From the NCBI RefSeq assembly GCF_003626645.1, contig NZ_RBAM01000003.1, positions 372,001 through 436,000 on the forward strand: DNA of 64,000 nt, in the 5' to 3' direction. Both the position numbers and the translations under genes were made by a program. Source of the DNA: Streptomyces klenkii (GTDB taxonomy: Bacteria; Actinomycetota; Actinomycetes; Streptomycetales; Streptomycetaceae). Under the pieces are notes generated by a model. It saw nothing but the letters and a program-made list of their open reading frames with translations. It searched no databases and was not told the DNA's origin. Numbering within the stretch: position 1 is the stretch's first letter; the number at the start of each line of letters is the position of its first letter. Shown here piece after piece: positions 37,628 through 46,377 of the stretch.

Positions 37628-38989
37628 CTAGAGCACGGGCAGCATCTTGCGGAGCTCGAACGCGGTGACCTCCGAACGGTACTCCTCCCACTCCTGCTTC
37701 TTGTTGCGCAGGAAGAAGTCGAAGACGTGCTCGCCGAGGGTCTCGGCCACCAGCTCGCTGCGCTCCATCAGCGCGATGGCCTCGCCCAGGTTCTGCGGCA
37801 GGGGCTCGATGCCCATGGCGCGGCGCTCGGCGTCGGACAGCGCCCACACGTCGTCGTCGGCGCCGGCCGGGAGCTCGTAGCCCTCTTCGATGCCCTTCAG
37901 GCCCGCGGCCAGCAGGACCGCGTAGGTCAGGTAGGGGTTGGCGCCGGAGTCGATGGAGCGGACCTCGACGCGGGCGGAGCCGGTCTTGCCGGGCTTGTAC
38001 ATGGGCACGCGGATGAGCGCGGAGCGGTTGTTGTGGCCCCAGCAGATGTACGAGGGGGCCTCGCCGCCCGCCCCGGCGCTGCGGGCCGAGCCGCCCCAGA
38101 TGCGCTTGTAGGAGTTGACCCACTGGTTGGTCACGGCCGAGATCTCGGCGGCGTGCTTGAGCAGGCCGGCGATGAAGGACCGGCCGACCTTGGACAGCTG
38201 GTACTCGGCGCCGGACTCGTAGAAGGCGTTGCGGTCGCCCTCGAAGAGGGAGAGGTGGGTGTGCATGCCCGAGCCGGGGTACTCGGAGAACGGCTTGGGC
38301 ATGAACGTGGCCTGCACGCCCTGCTCCAGCGCGACCTGCTTCATCACGAGCCGGAACGTCATGATGTTGTCGGCGGTGGAGAGCGCGTCGGCGTAGCGCA
38401 GGTCGATCTCCTGCTGGCCGGGGGCGCCCTCGTGGTGGCTGAACTCGACCGAGATGCCCATGGATTCGAGCATGGTGATGGCCTGGCGGCGGAAGTCCAT
38501 GCCCACGTTCTGCGGGGTGTGGTCGAAGTAGCCGGAGGAGTCGGCGGGCACCGGGCGGGTGCCGTCCACCGGCTTGTCCTTGAGCAGGAAGAACTCGATC
38601 TCGGGGTGGGTGTAGAAGGTGAAGCCGAGGTCGGAGGTCTTGGCGAGGATGCGCTTGAGGACGTAGCGCGGGTCGGCGTAGGAGGGCGAGCCGTCCGGCA
38701 TGAGGATGTCGCAGAACATCCGGGCGGTGCCGGGGGCCTCCGCGCGCCAGGGCAGGATCTGGAACGTGCCCGGGTCCGGCTTGGCGATCATGTCGGACTC
38801 GTAGACCCGCGCGAAGCCCTCGATCGCGGAGCCGTCGAAGCCGATGCCCTCGTCGAAGGCCTGCTCCAGCTCGGCGGGGGCGACGGCCACGGACTTCAGA
38901 TAGCCGAGCACGTCGGTGAACCACAGCCGCACGAAGCGGATGTCGCGCTCTTCCAGGGTGCGGAGCACGAACTCCTGCTGCTTATCCAT
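37628..38989 (-). CDS. glnA2: GlnA2-like glutamine synthetase homologue (gamma-glutamylpolyamine synthetase-like)
   Basis: The 453-aa protein is clearly GS-fold: FDGSAIEGF, PKPFSEYPGSGMHTH and RVPMYKPG. The residue equivalent to the adenylylated tyrosine is Trp382 (DDDVWAL), so GlnE should not modify it. In S. coelicolor the GS homologue next to glnE, GlnA2, is a gamma-glutamylpolyamine synthetase used in polyamine breakdown; I infer the same role here. ATG 38989 has GAGGA 11 bases upstream. No GlnR box is evident in 38990-39195, which otherwise holds no gene. Confidence 0.88.
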   Translation of the reverse strand: MDKQQEFVLRTLEERDIRFVRLWFTDVLGYLKSVAVAPAELEQAFDEGIGFDGSAIEGFARVYESDMIAKPDPGTFQILPWRAEAPGTARMFCDILMPDGSPSYADPRYVLKRILAKTSDLGFTFYTHPEIEFFLLKDKPVDGTRPVPADSSGYFDHTPQNVGMDFRRQAITMLESMGISVEFSHHEGAPGQQEIDLRYADALSTADNIMTFRLVMKQVALEQGVQATFMPKPFSEYPGSGMHTHLSLFEGDRNAFYESGAEYQLSKVGRSFIAGLLKHAAEISAVTNQWVNSYKRIWGGSARSAGAGGEAPSYICWGHNNRSALIRVPMYKPGKTGSARVEVRSIDSGANPYLTYAVLLAAGLKGIEEGYELPAGADDDVWALSDAERRAMGIEPLPQNLGEAIALMERSELVAETLGEHVFDFFLRNKKQEWEEYRSEVTAFELRKMLPVL

Positions 38990-39195
38990 AGCTACCCATC
39001 CTCGCTGGTCAGGCCGCCCCTTCCCAAGACTCGGGGCACATCTGGGGCGTAGAGCATCCCACCACATGATGTCGGGTGCGTTGCAGACGTGGGTCCGAAC
39101 GTTCCCTTTCGCGTGCGTGTACGGCTCTCCCCCCATACTGCCTGCTCGGGGGCGGTGCCCGCACCGGCGGGGCAGGGGCTTCCCGCAGGGGTGCC

Positions 39196-40158
39196 TCAGC
39201 GGGCCGCGGGGCCCGTCGCCAGGACCGCCGCCGCGATCGCCTGCGGGCGGTCGTACATCAGGAGGTGGCCCGCCGGGGCCACCGCCTCGAAGCGGCCGTC
39301 GAGCCGCTCGGCGAGCGCCCGCTGGCGTTCCAGCCAGCGCCGCTCCAGCCAGGACCCCGTGCCCGGGGAGGCCGCCAGGACGCTCACCGGCACGGGCGGC
39401 ATGGGCCGGCTCTCGCGCAGGGCGCCGAGCTCCGCGGCCACGTCGCGGTAGCGGGCGTTCTCCATGAGGAGGGCCCGCGCCACCCGCCCCGTGCCGTACG
39501 TGCGCCGCACGAGGTCCGCGGGCGCCGGGTCCTGGCGGCTGACGGAGGAGGCGCGGACGGTGAGCCGGCGCAGGGCGGGGCCGAGCGCCCGCGGCAGGCC
39601 CGCCGCGGCGAGGACGCGGCCGCGGGCGTGGGCGGCGCTGGTGCGCAGCTCGCGGGCGGGCGCGGGCCGCGGGTCCTCCTCGACGCTGCCGTCGACGAGG
39701 ACGATGCCGGCCGTGCGCTGCGGGTGCAGCCGGGCGAACGCCTCGGCGTGGAAGCCGGCCAGGGAGTGGCCGACGACCGTCGCGGGTTCGCCCAGCCCGA
39801 GGGCGTCGAGGACGCCGGCTATCCGGTCGGCCTCGCCCGCCGCGGTGGGCGGTTCGAGGGGCGGGGCGCTGAAGCCGAGGCCGGGCCGGTCGAAGCGGAC
39901 GACGGTGCGGTGCGGGGTGAGCAGCGGCACGACGGGCTCCCAGTCGAACCAGCCCATGCCGAGCCCGGCGCTGAGCACGCACACCGGCCCGGAGCCCTCG
40001 CGCACCACGTGCAGCGGCACTCCGCCGACGCGGAGCATGCGCCCCGGGGGCCGCTGCGTGCCGGTCTCGGCCGGCGGCCGCACCGTGCCGTTGACGCCGC
40101 TGCCGCCGTTGACACCACCGCCGCCGTTCACGCCGCTGCCGCCGTTCGCGCTGATCAT
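39196..40158 (-). CDS. Alpha/beta hydrolase
   Basis: The 320-aa hydrolase has the nucleophile elbow GHSLAG, FDRPGLGFS at the oxyanion region and a C-terminal catalytic His (APAGHLLMYD). The substrate is unknown. Its N-terminus is a Gly/Asn-rich tail from an 18-base tandem repeat. ATG 40158 has a purine-rich ribosome site (GAGGGGGAG) and is preferred over the TTG at 40185. It starts 28 bases after the permease stop, so the two form an operon. Confidence 0.85.
   Translation of the reverse strand: MISANGGSGVNGGGGVNGGSGVNGTVRPPAETGTQRPPGRMLRVGGVPLHVVREGSGPVCVLSAGLGMGWFDWEPVVPLLTPHRTVVRFDRPGLGFSAPPLEPPTAAGEADRIAGVLDALGLGEPATVVGHSLAGFHAEAFARLHPQRTAGIVLVDGSVEEDPRPAPARELRTSAAHARGRVLAAAGLPRALGPALRRLTVRASSVSRQDPAPADLVRRTYGTGRVARALLMENARYRDVAAELGALRESRPMPPVPVSVLAASPGTGSWLERRWLERQRALAERLDGRFEAVAPAGHLLMYDRPQAIAAAVLATGPAAR
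40088..40147 (-). repeat. 18-base tandem repeat (about 3 copies) in the hydrolase N-terminus
   Basis: Three near-identical 18-base units encode NGGSGV/NGGGGV blocks, giving a flexible Gly-rich tail before the hydrolase domain. A strongly GC-rich slippage-prone tract. Confidence 0.8.
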
Positions 40159-40186
40159 GGGCTCCCCCTCGTCGCTCTCCGACAAG

Positions 40187-41650
40187 CTAACGGACGGGGC
40201 TCTCCCGGTGCTCCGGCGCCACCCAGTGCGGCTTGCGGAACTTCAGGAGGGCGAGCGGGGTGAGGAACCCGAGGACGAACAGCCCGCCGCCGACCGTGAG
40301 CAGGTAGCGCCAGAGGGGGCCGCCGCCGAACTGCTCGGGCGGGACGAAGCCGATGCACATGGCCGCGAGGGAGGCCGCGAAGCCGGTGCCCGCGACGAGG
40401 TGCAGGGCGGGCACCCGGAAGCCCCGCGGCCGGTCCGGCTGAGTGCGCCGCAGGCGGACGGCGGCGGCGAACATCAGCAGATAGACGACGAGGTAGATCT
40501 GCGTGGTGATCACGGAGAAGATCCAGTACGCGCTGGAGACGTCCGGGATGAACGCGTAGAGGAGCGCGATGACGGTGGTCAGCGCGCCCTGGGCGACCAT
40601 GATGTTGCGCTGGACGCCGTTCTTGTTGAGCTTCTGGAGCGCGGGCGGCAGGTAGCCCTCCTGCCGGGCGACCATCAGCAGGCCCTTGGAGGGTCCGGCC
40701 AGCCACGCGAGCATGCCGCCGAGCGCGGCGGCGACGAGCAGCACGCCGACGACCTTGGTCAGCCAGCCCACGTGGAAGTGGTCGAAGAAGCCCTGGAAGG
40801 CCTGCATCACGCCGGCCGTGAGGCTGAGGTCCTCGCCCGGCATGACCCAGCTGATGGCCAGCGCCGGCAGGATGAAGATCAGCAGGACGAGGCCGGTGGC
40901 CGCGAACACCGAGCGCGGGAACTGCTTGCCGGGCTCGCGCAGCGAGGAGACGTGGACGCCGTTCATCTCCATGCCCGCGTACGACAGGAAGTTGCCGACG
41001 ATCAGCACGAGGCTGGCGAGGCCGGTCCACGGCGGCAGGAGGTGCCCGCTGTCCATGGGCGCGGCGGAGGCGTTGCCCTGGCCGAGGAAGACCAGGCCGA
41101 GGACGACGAGGACGACGCCCGGGATCAGGGTGCCGGCGACGAGCCCGATGCTCGACAGGCCGGCCACGGCCTTCGTGCCGCGGGAGGAGATCAGCACGCC
41201 GGCCCAGTAGACGACGATGATGACGACGGCGACGTAGAGGCCGTTGTCGGCGAGGCGCGGGTCGATGACGTAGGCGAAGGTGCTCGCCACGTAGGCCAGC
41301 AGGCTCGGGTAGTAGGCGATCGTCATCGCGAACTGGCACCACACGGCCAGGAAGCCCAGCGGCTTGGAGAGCCCCTCGCTGACCCAGCGGTAGATGCCGC
41401 CGGTCCAGCCGGAGGCCAGCTCGGCCGAGACGAGGGCGGTCGGCAGCAGGAAGACCACGGCCGGGAGGAGGTAGAGGAAGACGGCGGCCAGTCCGTAGAG
41501 CGCCATGGAGGGCGCGGGCCGCAGGTTGGCCACGGAGGCCGTGGTCATCATCGCGAGGGTGACCCACGAGATGAGCTGGGGCTGCGGGGTCTTCGGTGGT
41601 GCGGGGACGGCGGCGGGACGGTCGTCCCTCACCTGGTCCGTGATGGTCAT
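40187..41650 (-). CDS. Amino-acid/polyamine (APC) family permease
   Basis: The 487-aa protein has about 12 transmembrane helices and the APC opening LISWVTLAMMTTASVANLRP followed by SAELASGWTGGIYRW, like glutamate:GABA-type exchangers. It should move amino acids or amines across the membrane. Its position near the GlnA2-like and GlnE genes hints at nitrogen or amine uptake, but that is inference. ATG 41650 has a pyrimidine-rich leader and no clear ribosome site, so the start is less certain. Confidence 0.85.
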   Translation of the reverse strand: MTITDQVRDDRPAAVPAPPKTPQPQLISWVTLAMMTTASVANLRPAPSMALYGLAAVFLYLLPAVVFLLPTALVSAELASGWTGGIYRWVSEGLSKPLGFLAVWCQFAMTIAYYPSLLAYVASTFAYVIDPRLADNGLYVAVVIIVVYWAGVLISSRGTKAVAGLSSIGLVAGTLIPGVVLVVLGLVFLGQGNASAAPMDSGHLLPPWTGLASLVLIVGNFLSYAGMEMNGVHVSSLREPGKQFPRSVFAATGLVLLIFILPALAISWVMPGEDLSLTAGVMQAFQGFFDHFHVGWLTKVVGVLLVAAALGGMLAWLAGPSKGLLMVARQEGYLPPALQKLNKNGVQRNIMVAQGALTTVIALLYAFIPDVSSAYWIFSVITTQIYLVVYLLMFAAAVRLRRTQPDRPRGFRVPALHLVAGTGFAASLAAMCIGFVPPEQFGGGPLWRYLLTVGGGLFVLGFLTPLALLKFRKPHWVAPEHRESPVR

Positions 41651-41745
41651 GGGAGGGGGAGCGTCCTTCAGGCCGTGCGTGGAGCGTGCGTGGAGCGTCA
41701 AACGTTTCGCCCCATAATCCCATTTCCGGGGCCGTGGAGCGGGCA

Positions 41746-41760
41746 TACCCCGTAGGGGTA
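41746..41760. promoter_or_regulatory. CsoR-like copper operator
   Basis: TACCCC-GTA-GGGGTA is a perfect 6-bp inverted repeat with a 3-base spacer, 10 bases before the DUF6153 start. Actinobacterial CsoR repressors bind C/G-tract dyads of this kind and release DNA when Cu(I) binds. The downstream copper genes support the call. Confidence 0.65.
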
Positions 41761-41770
41761 GGGTGCGAGG

Positions 41771-42199
41771 GTGATCGTCAACGGACAGCAGGGGACGGCG
41801 GGCGCGTGGTGCGGCCGGCTGTTGCTGCTCTCCGCCCTGCTGCTGGGCATCGTCACGATGCACACGCTGGGGCATCCGACGGGACATGCGGGTACGGGGC
41901 ACAAGGCCGGTACGCATGCGGCGGCCGGGATGCACGCGCAGGCGCATTCCGCCCCTCCGACCCCCGGACCCACCGCCGACGACCCCCTCACCGCCCCCGG
42001 CATGGATCCCATGTCCGTCTGCCTGGCCGTCCTCGGCGCCGCCTTGCTGGCGCTCGTCCTGCTGCTCGTCACCGCGGCCCTGCGCCGCCCCGCCGCCGCC
42101 CTGGCCGCGGCCCGGGCGCGGTTGCTGCGGCCGCTGTGGCCGATCCCGCCGCCTCCGCGGCACAAGTCCCTCGCGCGGCTGTCGGTGCTGCGGGTGTAG
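41771..42199 (+). CDS. DUF6153 family His-rich membrane protein
   Basis: The 142-aa product has an N-terminal hydrophobic helix (about 16-32), a His/Ala/Thr-rich segment with repeated HxxxH/MH elements (residues 31-60), a second transmembrane helix (about 80-103) and a basic tail. The His/Met-rich stretch fits metal binding outside the membrane. It starts at GTG 41771 just after the CsoR-like operator and precedes the multicopper oxidase by 60 bases, so a copper-handling role is likely. Confidence 0.72.
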   Translation: MIVNGQQGTAGAWCGRLLLLSALLLGIVTMHTLGHPTGHAGTGHKAGTHAAAGMHAQAHSAPPTPGPTADDPLTAPGMDPMSVCLAVLGAALLALVLLLVTAALRRPAAALAAARARLLRPLWPIPPPPRHKSLARLSVLRV

Positions 42200-42259
42200 G
42201 AGCGCGCTTCCGCGCGTCCCCACCCCTTCTTCACCGACCCCTCAGAGGTGCACTCACCC

Positions 42260-43849
42260 ATGCGTACGCACAACCGCACACACACCCGCCGCGCCGTCCT
42301 CGGCGCCGGTCTCGCCGCTGCCGGCGGCGGGCTGCTCGCCGCCTGCTCCGACGGCGCGGGCGGCTCCTCGTCCCCGTCGGCCGCGCCCGCCGCCTTCGTC
42401 GCGCCGGACGGCGCGGAGGTCGCCGCGGCCGAGGCGAAGCGCGGGAGCGGCCCGGTCCGTAGCGTCCGGCTGACGGCGACCCGCACGCGGATCGACCTGG
42501 GCGGCCGTACGGTCGACACCTGGGCGTACGGCGACCGGCTGCCCGGCAAGGAGGTCCGGGTCACCGCGGGCGACACCCTCGCCCTGACCCTCGCCAACCA
42601 CCTGCCCGAGGCCACGTCCATGCACTGGCACGGGCTCGCGCTCCGCAACGACATGGACGGCGTTCCGGGCGTCACCCAGCGCCCCGTCCCGGCGGGCGCG
42701 TCCTTCGACTACCGCTTCGCGGTCACGCACCCCGGCACGTACTGGTTCCACCCCCACTCGGGCGTCCAGCAGGACCGCGGGCTGTACGCGCCTCTGATCG
42801 TGGAGGACCCCAAGGAGCCGTTGCAGTACGACAAGGAGTGGGTCGTCGTCCTCGACGACTGGGTCGACGGGGTGGACGGCAGCACGCCGGACGCGGTGCT
42901 GGCGGAGCTGTCGAAGGGCATGGGCGGCATGGACCACGGCGGTGGCGGTATGGATCACGGTGGTGGCGGCATGCACCACATGTCGATGACCGCCGCCAAG
43001 GCCGCCGGGGAGGGCAAGTCCCCCTCCCGCATGCTGATGGGCGCCACCAGCCCCCTCCTCGGCGGCGACGCGGGCGACGTCGCCTACCCGCACTACCTGG
43101 TCAACGGGCGTACCGCGGCCGGTCCCGAGACGTTCACCGCCCGCCCCGGCGACCGCGTCCGGATCCGCTTCATCAACGCGGGCGGGGACACCGCCTTCCG
43201 CGTGGCCCTCGGCGACCACAAGATGACGGTCACGCACACGGACGGCTTCCCCGTCGAGCACGCGGAGACGGACGCCCTGCTGCTGGGCATGGGCGAGCGC
43301 TACGACGTGCTCGTCGAGGCGAAGGACGGCGTCTTCCCGCTGACGGCGCTGGCCGAGGGCAAGAAGGAGGCCGCGCTGGCGCTGCTGCGAACGGGTGGCG
43401 GGTCGGCTCCCGGCGCGTCGGCGCGCCCGCGCGAGCTGGAGGGGAAGCTGCTCACCGCCGACCGGCTCAAGGCGGGCGAGGCCGTACGCCTGCGGGACCG
43501 CTCCCCCGACCGGACGGTCACGCTCCGGCTGACCGGGTCGATGGCGAAGTACGACTGGGCGATCAACGGGGAGCGGTACGCGCCGTCGCGGCGGCTGCCC
43601 GTGGCGGCGGGTGAGCGGGTGCGGCTCTCGTTCGTCAACGCGACGACGATGTGGCACCCCATGCACCTGCACGGCCACACGTTCGGCCTGGCGGGCGGGG
43701 GCGCGCGCAAGGACACGGCGATCGTGCTGCCGGGCAAGCGGCTGGACGTGGACTTCGACGCGGACAACCCGGGCCTGTGGATGCTCCACTGCCACAACGT
43801 CTACCACGCGGAGTCGGGGATGATGACGCTGCTCGGCTACCGGAAGTAA
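42260..43849 (+). CDS. Three-domain multicopper oxidase
   Basis: The 529-aa protein has an RR-containing lipoprotein-type signal (TRRAVLGAGL, lipobox LLAAC), then three cupredoxin domains with the copper motifs HWHG, HPHSG, HPMHLHGH and HCHNVYHAESGM. The last holds the type 1 Cys-His pair. Between domains 1 and 2 lies a Met/His-rich insert (MDHGGGGMDHGGGGMHHM), a likely extra Cu(I) site as in CueO. It should oxidise Cu(I) or phenols on the outer membrane face. ATG 42260 is preferred to GTG 42248. Confidence 0.92.
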   Translation: MRTHNRTHTRRAVLGAGLAAAGGGLLAACSDGAGGSSSPSAAPAAFVAPDGAEVAAAEAKRGSGPVRSVRLTATRTRIDLGGRTVDTWAYGDRLPGKEVRVTAGDTLALTLANHLPEATSMHWHGLALRNDMDGVPGVTQRPVPAGASFDYRFAVTHPGTYWFHPHSGVQQDRGLYAPLIVEDPKEPLQYDKEWVVVLDDWVDGVDGSTPDAVLAELSKGMGGMDHGGGGMDHGGGGMHHMSMTAAKAAGEGKSPSRMLMGATSPLLGGDAGDVAYPHYLVNGRTAAGPETFTARPGDRVRIRFINAGGDTAFRVALGDHKMTVTHTDGFPVEHAETDALLLGMGERYDVLVEAKDGVFPLTALAEGKKEAALALLRTGGGSAPGASARPRELEGKLLTADRLKAGEAVRLRDRSPDRTVTLRLTGSMAKYDWAINGERYAPSRRLPVAAGERVRLSFVNATTMWHPMHLHGHTFGLAGGGARKDTAIVLPGKRLDVDFDADNPGLWMLHCHNVYHAESGMMTLLGYRK

Positions 43850-43920
43850 GCGCCGCCGTCCCCGTGAGGCGCAACTCGCCGCTCAGAGATCGCGTCAGAT
43901 AGACGAGTACTGTGGGCGGC

Positions 43921-45675
43921 GTGCCTCAACTTCGCCTCGCTCTGAACCAGATCGACTCCTGCGTCGGGGATCTCGCCGGGAACGCCGAGTCGATCGTCCA
44001 CTGGACCCGGCACTCCGCCGGGCAGGGCGCCCACCTCGTGGCGTTCCCCGAGATGGCGCTGACCGGCTACCCGGTCGAGGACCTGGCCCTGCGGCCCTCC
44101 TTCGTGGAGGCGTCGCGGGCCGCGCTGGACGCCCTCGCCGCGCGCCTGGCCGCCGAGGGCCTCGGCGAGCTGCCGGTGGTCGTCGGCTACCTGGACCGCA
44201 GCGAGGAGGCGCGGCCGCGCCTGGGCCGCCCCGCGGGCGCGCCGCGCAACGCCGCGGCCGTGCTGCACCGCGGCGCGGTCGCGCTGTCCTTCGCCAAGCA
44301 CCACCTGCCGAACTACGGCGTCTTCGACGAGTTCCGGTACTTCGTGCCCGGCGACACCATGCCGGTGGTCCGGGTGCACGGCGTGGACGTGGCCCTCGCC
44401 ATCTGCGAGGACCTGTGGCAGGAGGGAGGCCGGGTGCCCGCCGCGCGCTCGGCCGGCGCCGGGCTGCTGCTGTCGGTCAACGCCTCCCCGTACGAGCGGG
44501 AGAAGGACGACACCCGCCTGGAGCTGGTGCGCAAGCGCGCCCAGGAGGCCGGCTGCACGACCGCGTACCTGGCCATGACCGGCGGCCAGGACGAGCTGGT
44601 CTTCGACGGCGACACGATCGTCGTCGACCGCGACGGGCGGGTGATCGCCCGGGCCCCGCAGTTCGAGGAGGGCTGCGTCCTGCTCGACCTCGACCTGCCG
44701 GCCGCCGCCCCCGGGGCGCCGTCCGGGACCGTGGACGACGGCCTGCGCATCGACCATGTCGTCCTCTCCGCGGATCCGCTCCCGGCCTACGAGCCGGAGA
44801 CGCCGGGCGGCGCGGCACCGCACTTGAGCGACGACGCCGAGGTCTACCAGGCGCTGGTCACGGGCCTGCGCGCGTACGTCGTCAAGAACGGCTTCCGCAG
44901 CGTCCTCATCGGCCTGTCCGGCGGCATCGACTCCGCGCTCGTCGCCGCGCTCGCGTGCGACGCGATCGGCGCGGAGAACGTGTACGGCGTGGCCATGCCG
45001 TCGCGCTACTCCTCCGCGCACTCGATCGCCGACGCCGAGGAGCTCGCGCGGCGCACCGGGCTGCGGTTGCGCACCGTCCCGATCGCGCCGATGTTCGACG
45101 CGTACATGGGGGCGCTGGGCCTGACCGGCCTCGCCGAGGAGAACCTCCAGTCGCGGCTGCGCGGCACGATGCTGATGGCCATCAGCAACCAGGAAGGCCA
45201 CATCGTCCTCGCGCCGGGCAACAAGTCCGAGCTCGCGTGCGGTTACTCCACGCTCTACGGCGACTCCGTCGGCGCGTACGGGCCGATCAAGGACGTCTAC
45301 AAGACCTGGATCTTCCGCCTCGCCGAGTGGCGCAACGCGGACGCCGCATCCCGCGGCGAGACCCCGCCCATCCCGGAGAACTCCATCACCAAGCCCCCGA
45401 GCGCCGAACTGCGCCCGGGCCAGGTGGACACGGACTCCCTCCCGGACTACGAGGTCCTCGACCGCATCCTGGAGCTGTACGTCGACCGCGACCGCGGCCA
45501 CGCGGAAATCGTCGCCGAGGGCTTCGACGCGGAGCTGGTCACGCGGATCCTGCGGATGGTCGACACGGCGGAATACAAGCGGCGCCAGTACCCGCCGGGC
45601 ACGAAGATCTCCGCGAAGGGCTTCGGGAAGGACCGGCGGCTGCCGATCACCAATCGGTGGCGCGAGACGGGGTGA
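43921..45675 (+). CDS. nadE: Glutamine-dependent NAD+ synthetase
   Basis: NadE makes NAD+ from nicotinate adenine dinucleotide, using ammonia channelled from glutamine. The N-terminal carbon-nitrogen hydrolase domain (about 1-260) has its catalytic Glu (FPEMALTGYP), Lys (FAKHHLPN) and Cys (ICEDLW). The C-terminal synthetase (about 290-584) has the ATP loop SGGIDSAL. GTG 43921 (VPQLRLALNQ) is chosen over GTG 43912. A strong hairpin follows. Confidence 0.97.
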   Translation: MPQLRLALNQIDSCVGDLAGNAESIVHWTRHSAGQGAHLVAFPEMALTGYPVEDLALRPSFVEASRAALDALAARLAAEGLGELPVVVGYLDRSEEARPRLGRPAGAPRNAAAVLHRGAVALSFAKHHLPNYGVFDEFRYFVPGDTMPVVRVHGVDVALAICEDLWQEGGRVPAARSAGAGLLLSVNASPYEREKDDTRLELVRKRAQEAGCTTAYLAMTGGQDELVFDGDTIVVDRDGRVIARAPQFEEGCVLLDLDLPAAAPGAPSGTVDDGLRIDHVVLSADPLPAYEPETPGGAAPHLSDDAEVYQALVTGLRAYVVKNGFRSVLIGLSGGIDSALVAALACDAIGAENVYGVAMPSRYSSAHSIADAEELARRTGLRLRTVPIAPMFDAYMGALGLTGLAEENLQSRLRGTMLMAISNQEGHIVLAPGNKSELACGYSTLYGDSVGAYGPIKDVYKTWIFRLAEWRNADAASRGETPPIPENSITKPPSAELRPGQVDTDSLPDYEVLDRILELYVDRDRGHAEIVAEGFDAELVTRILRMVDTAEYKRRQYPPGTKISAKGFGKDRRLPITNRWRETG

Positions 45676-45704
45676 ACGGGGGCGGCACGGCCGCCGCGCA
45701 GCAG

Positions 45705-45742
45705 AGCCGGTGGGGACCGCGGATCAGCGGTCCCCACCGGCT
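45705..45742 (+). terminator. nadE terminator hairpin
   Basis: Perfect 16-bp arms at 45705-45720 and 45727-45742 with a 6-base loop, followed by TTTCTG. It begins 30 bases after the nadE stop. Flanking CAGCAG/CTGCTG can extend the stem. Confidence 0.9.
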
Positions 45743-45840
45743 TTCTGCTGCTGCGCCGGCTTGGCTATATCCGGACGCTCAAGATCGTACCGAGTGGTAG
45801 GTTGCGGATCTGACTTTTTCCGAATCCGGGGGGATTCCAC

Positions 45841-46332
45841 ATGTTTTCTCGTGCTTGCAAACTTCTGATCGGTGGGGCCGGCGCGGCGGCCATCGTCCTG
45901 GGCGCCGCCACGCCCGGCATCGCGGCGGGCGACGACACCACCCTGCCGTCCGCAGTGGAGACCTTCGAGTACCCGGGGGCCGCGAAGATCCTCAAGGAGC
46001 GAGGCATCCGGCTCGACCGGGGCGACGGGCACATCCTGCTGGCCGACTGCAAAGCCTCCAAGGACATCATGATCCTGGCCCGGACGACCACCGACACGAG
46101 CGAGGACAGGGGCCGGTACTGCTTCCGGGTCACCGGGAACGGGAAGAAGGGCTACCTCGCCCTGGAGATCCCCAAGGCCTTCATGATCATGACCGGCAAG
46201 GACACCACGGTCTGGGCCACCGTTTCAGGGGACGGACGCGGCATGGTCCAGGTGCCCAAGGACGGCGGGGAGGCCATCGGCGAAGGCGCCTTCCGCCCCG
46301 ACGCCACTGTGCTGGCCCTCACCATCGGCTGA
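45841..46332 (+). CDS. Small secreted protein of unknown function
   Basis: The 163-aa product has a Sec signal (about 1-29, cleavage after IAA). The mature part of about 134 residues contains two cysteines (ADCKAS, RYCFRV) that probably form a disulfide. I do not recognise the fold. ATG 45841 has GGGGG nine bases upstream. The preceding 70 bases are AT-richer than average and probably hold the promoter. It lies 45 bases before the trypsin-like gene, so the two may be co-expressed and act together outside the cell. Confidence 0.65.
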   Translation: MFSRACKLLIGGAGAAAIVLGAATPGIAAGDDTTLPSAVETFEYPGAAKILKERGIRLDRGDGHILLADCKASKDIMILARTTTDTSEDRGRYCFRVTGNGKKGYLALEIPKAFMIMTGKDTTVWATVSGDGRGMVQVPKDGGEAIGEGAFRPDATVLALTIG

Positions 46333-46377
46333 CGCCGGCCTCATCATCCACACCGTTTCCAGGGGGAACACCACATC

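Noticed and set aside
37575..38924. Extension of the glnE frame upstream to give a 1476-aa protein
   Set aside because: The extra 450 residues lie opposite-frame over the GS-like gene and are compositionally junk; ATG 37574 has a good ribosome site and gives the normal GlnE length.
40159..40185. TTG start nine codons upstream for the alpha/beta hydrolase
   Set aside because: ATG 40158 has a purine-rich ribosome site; TTG is rare and the extra residues would overlap that site.
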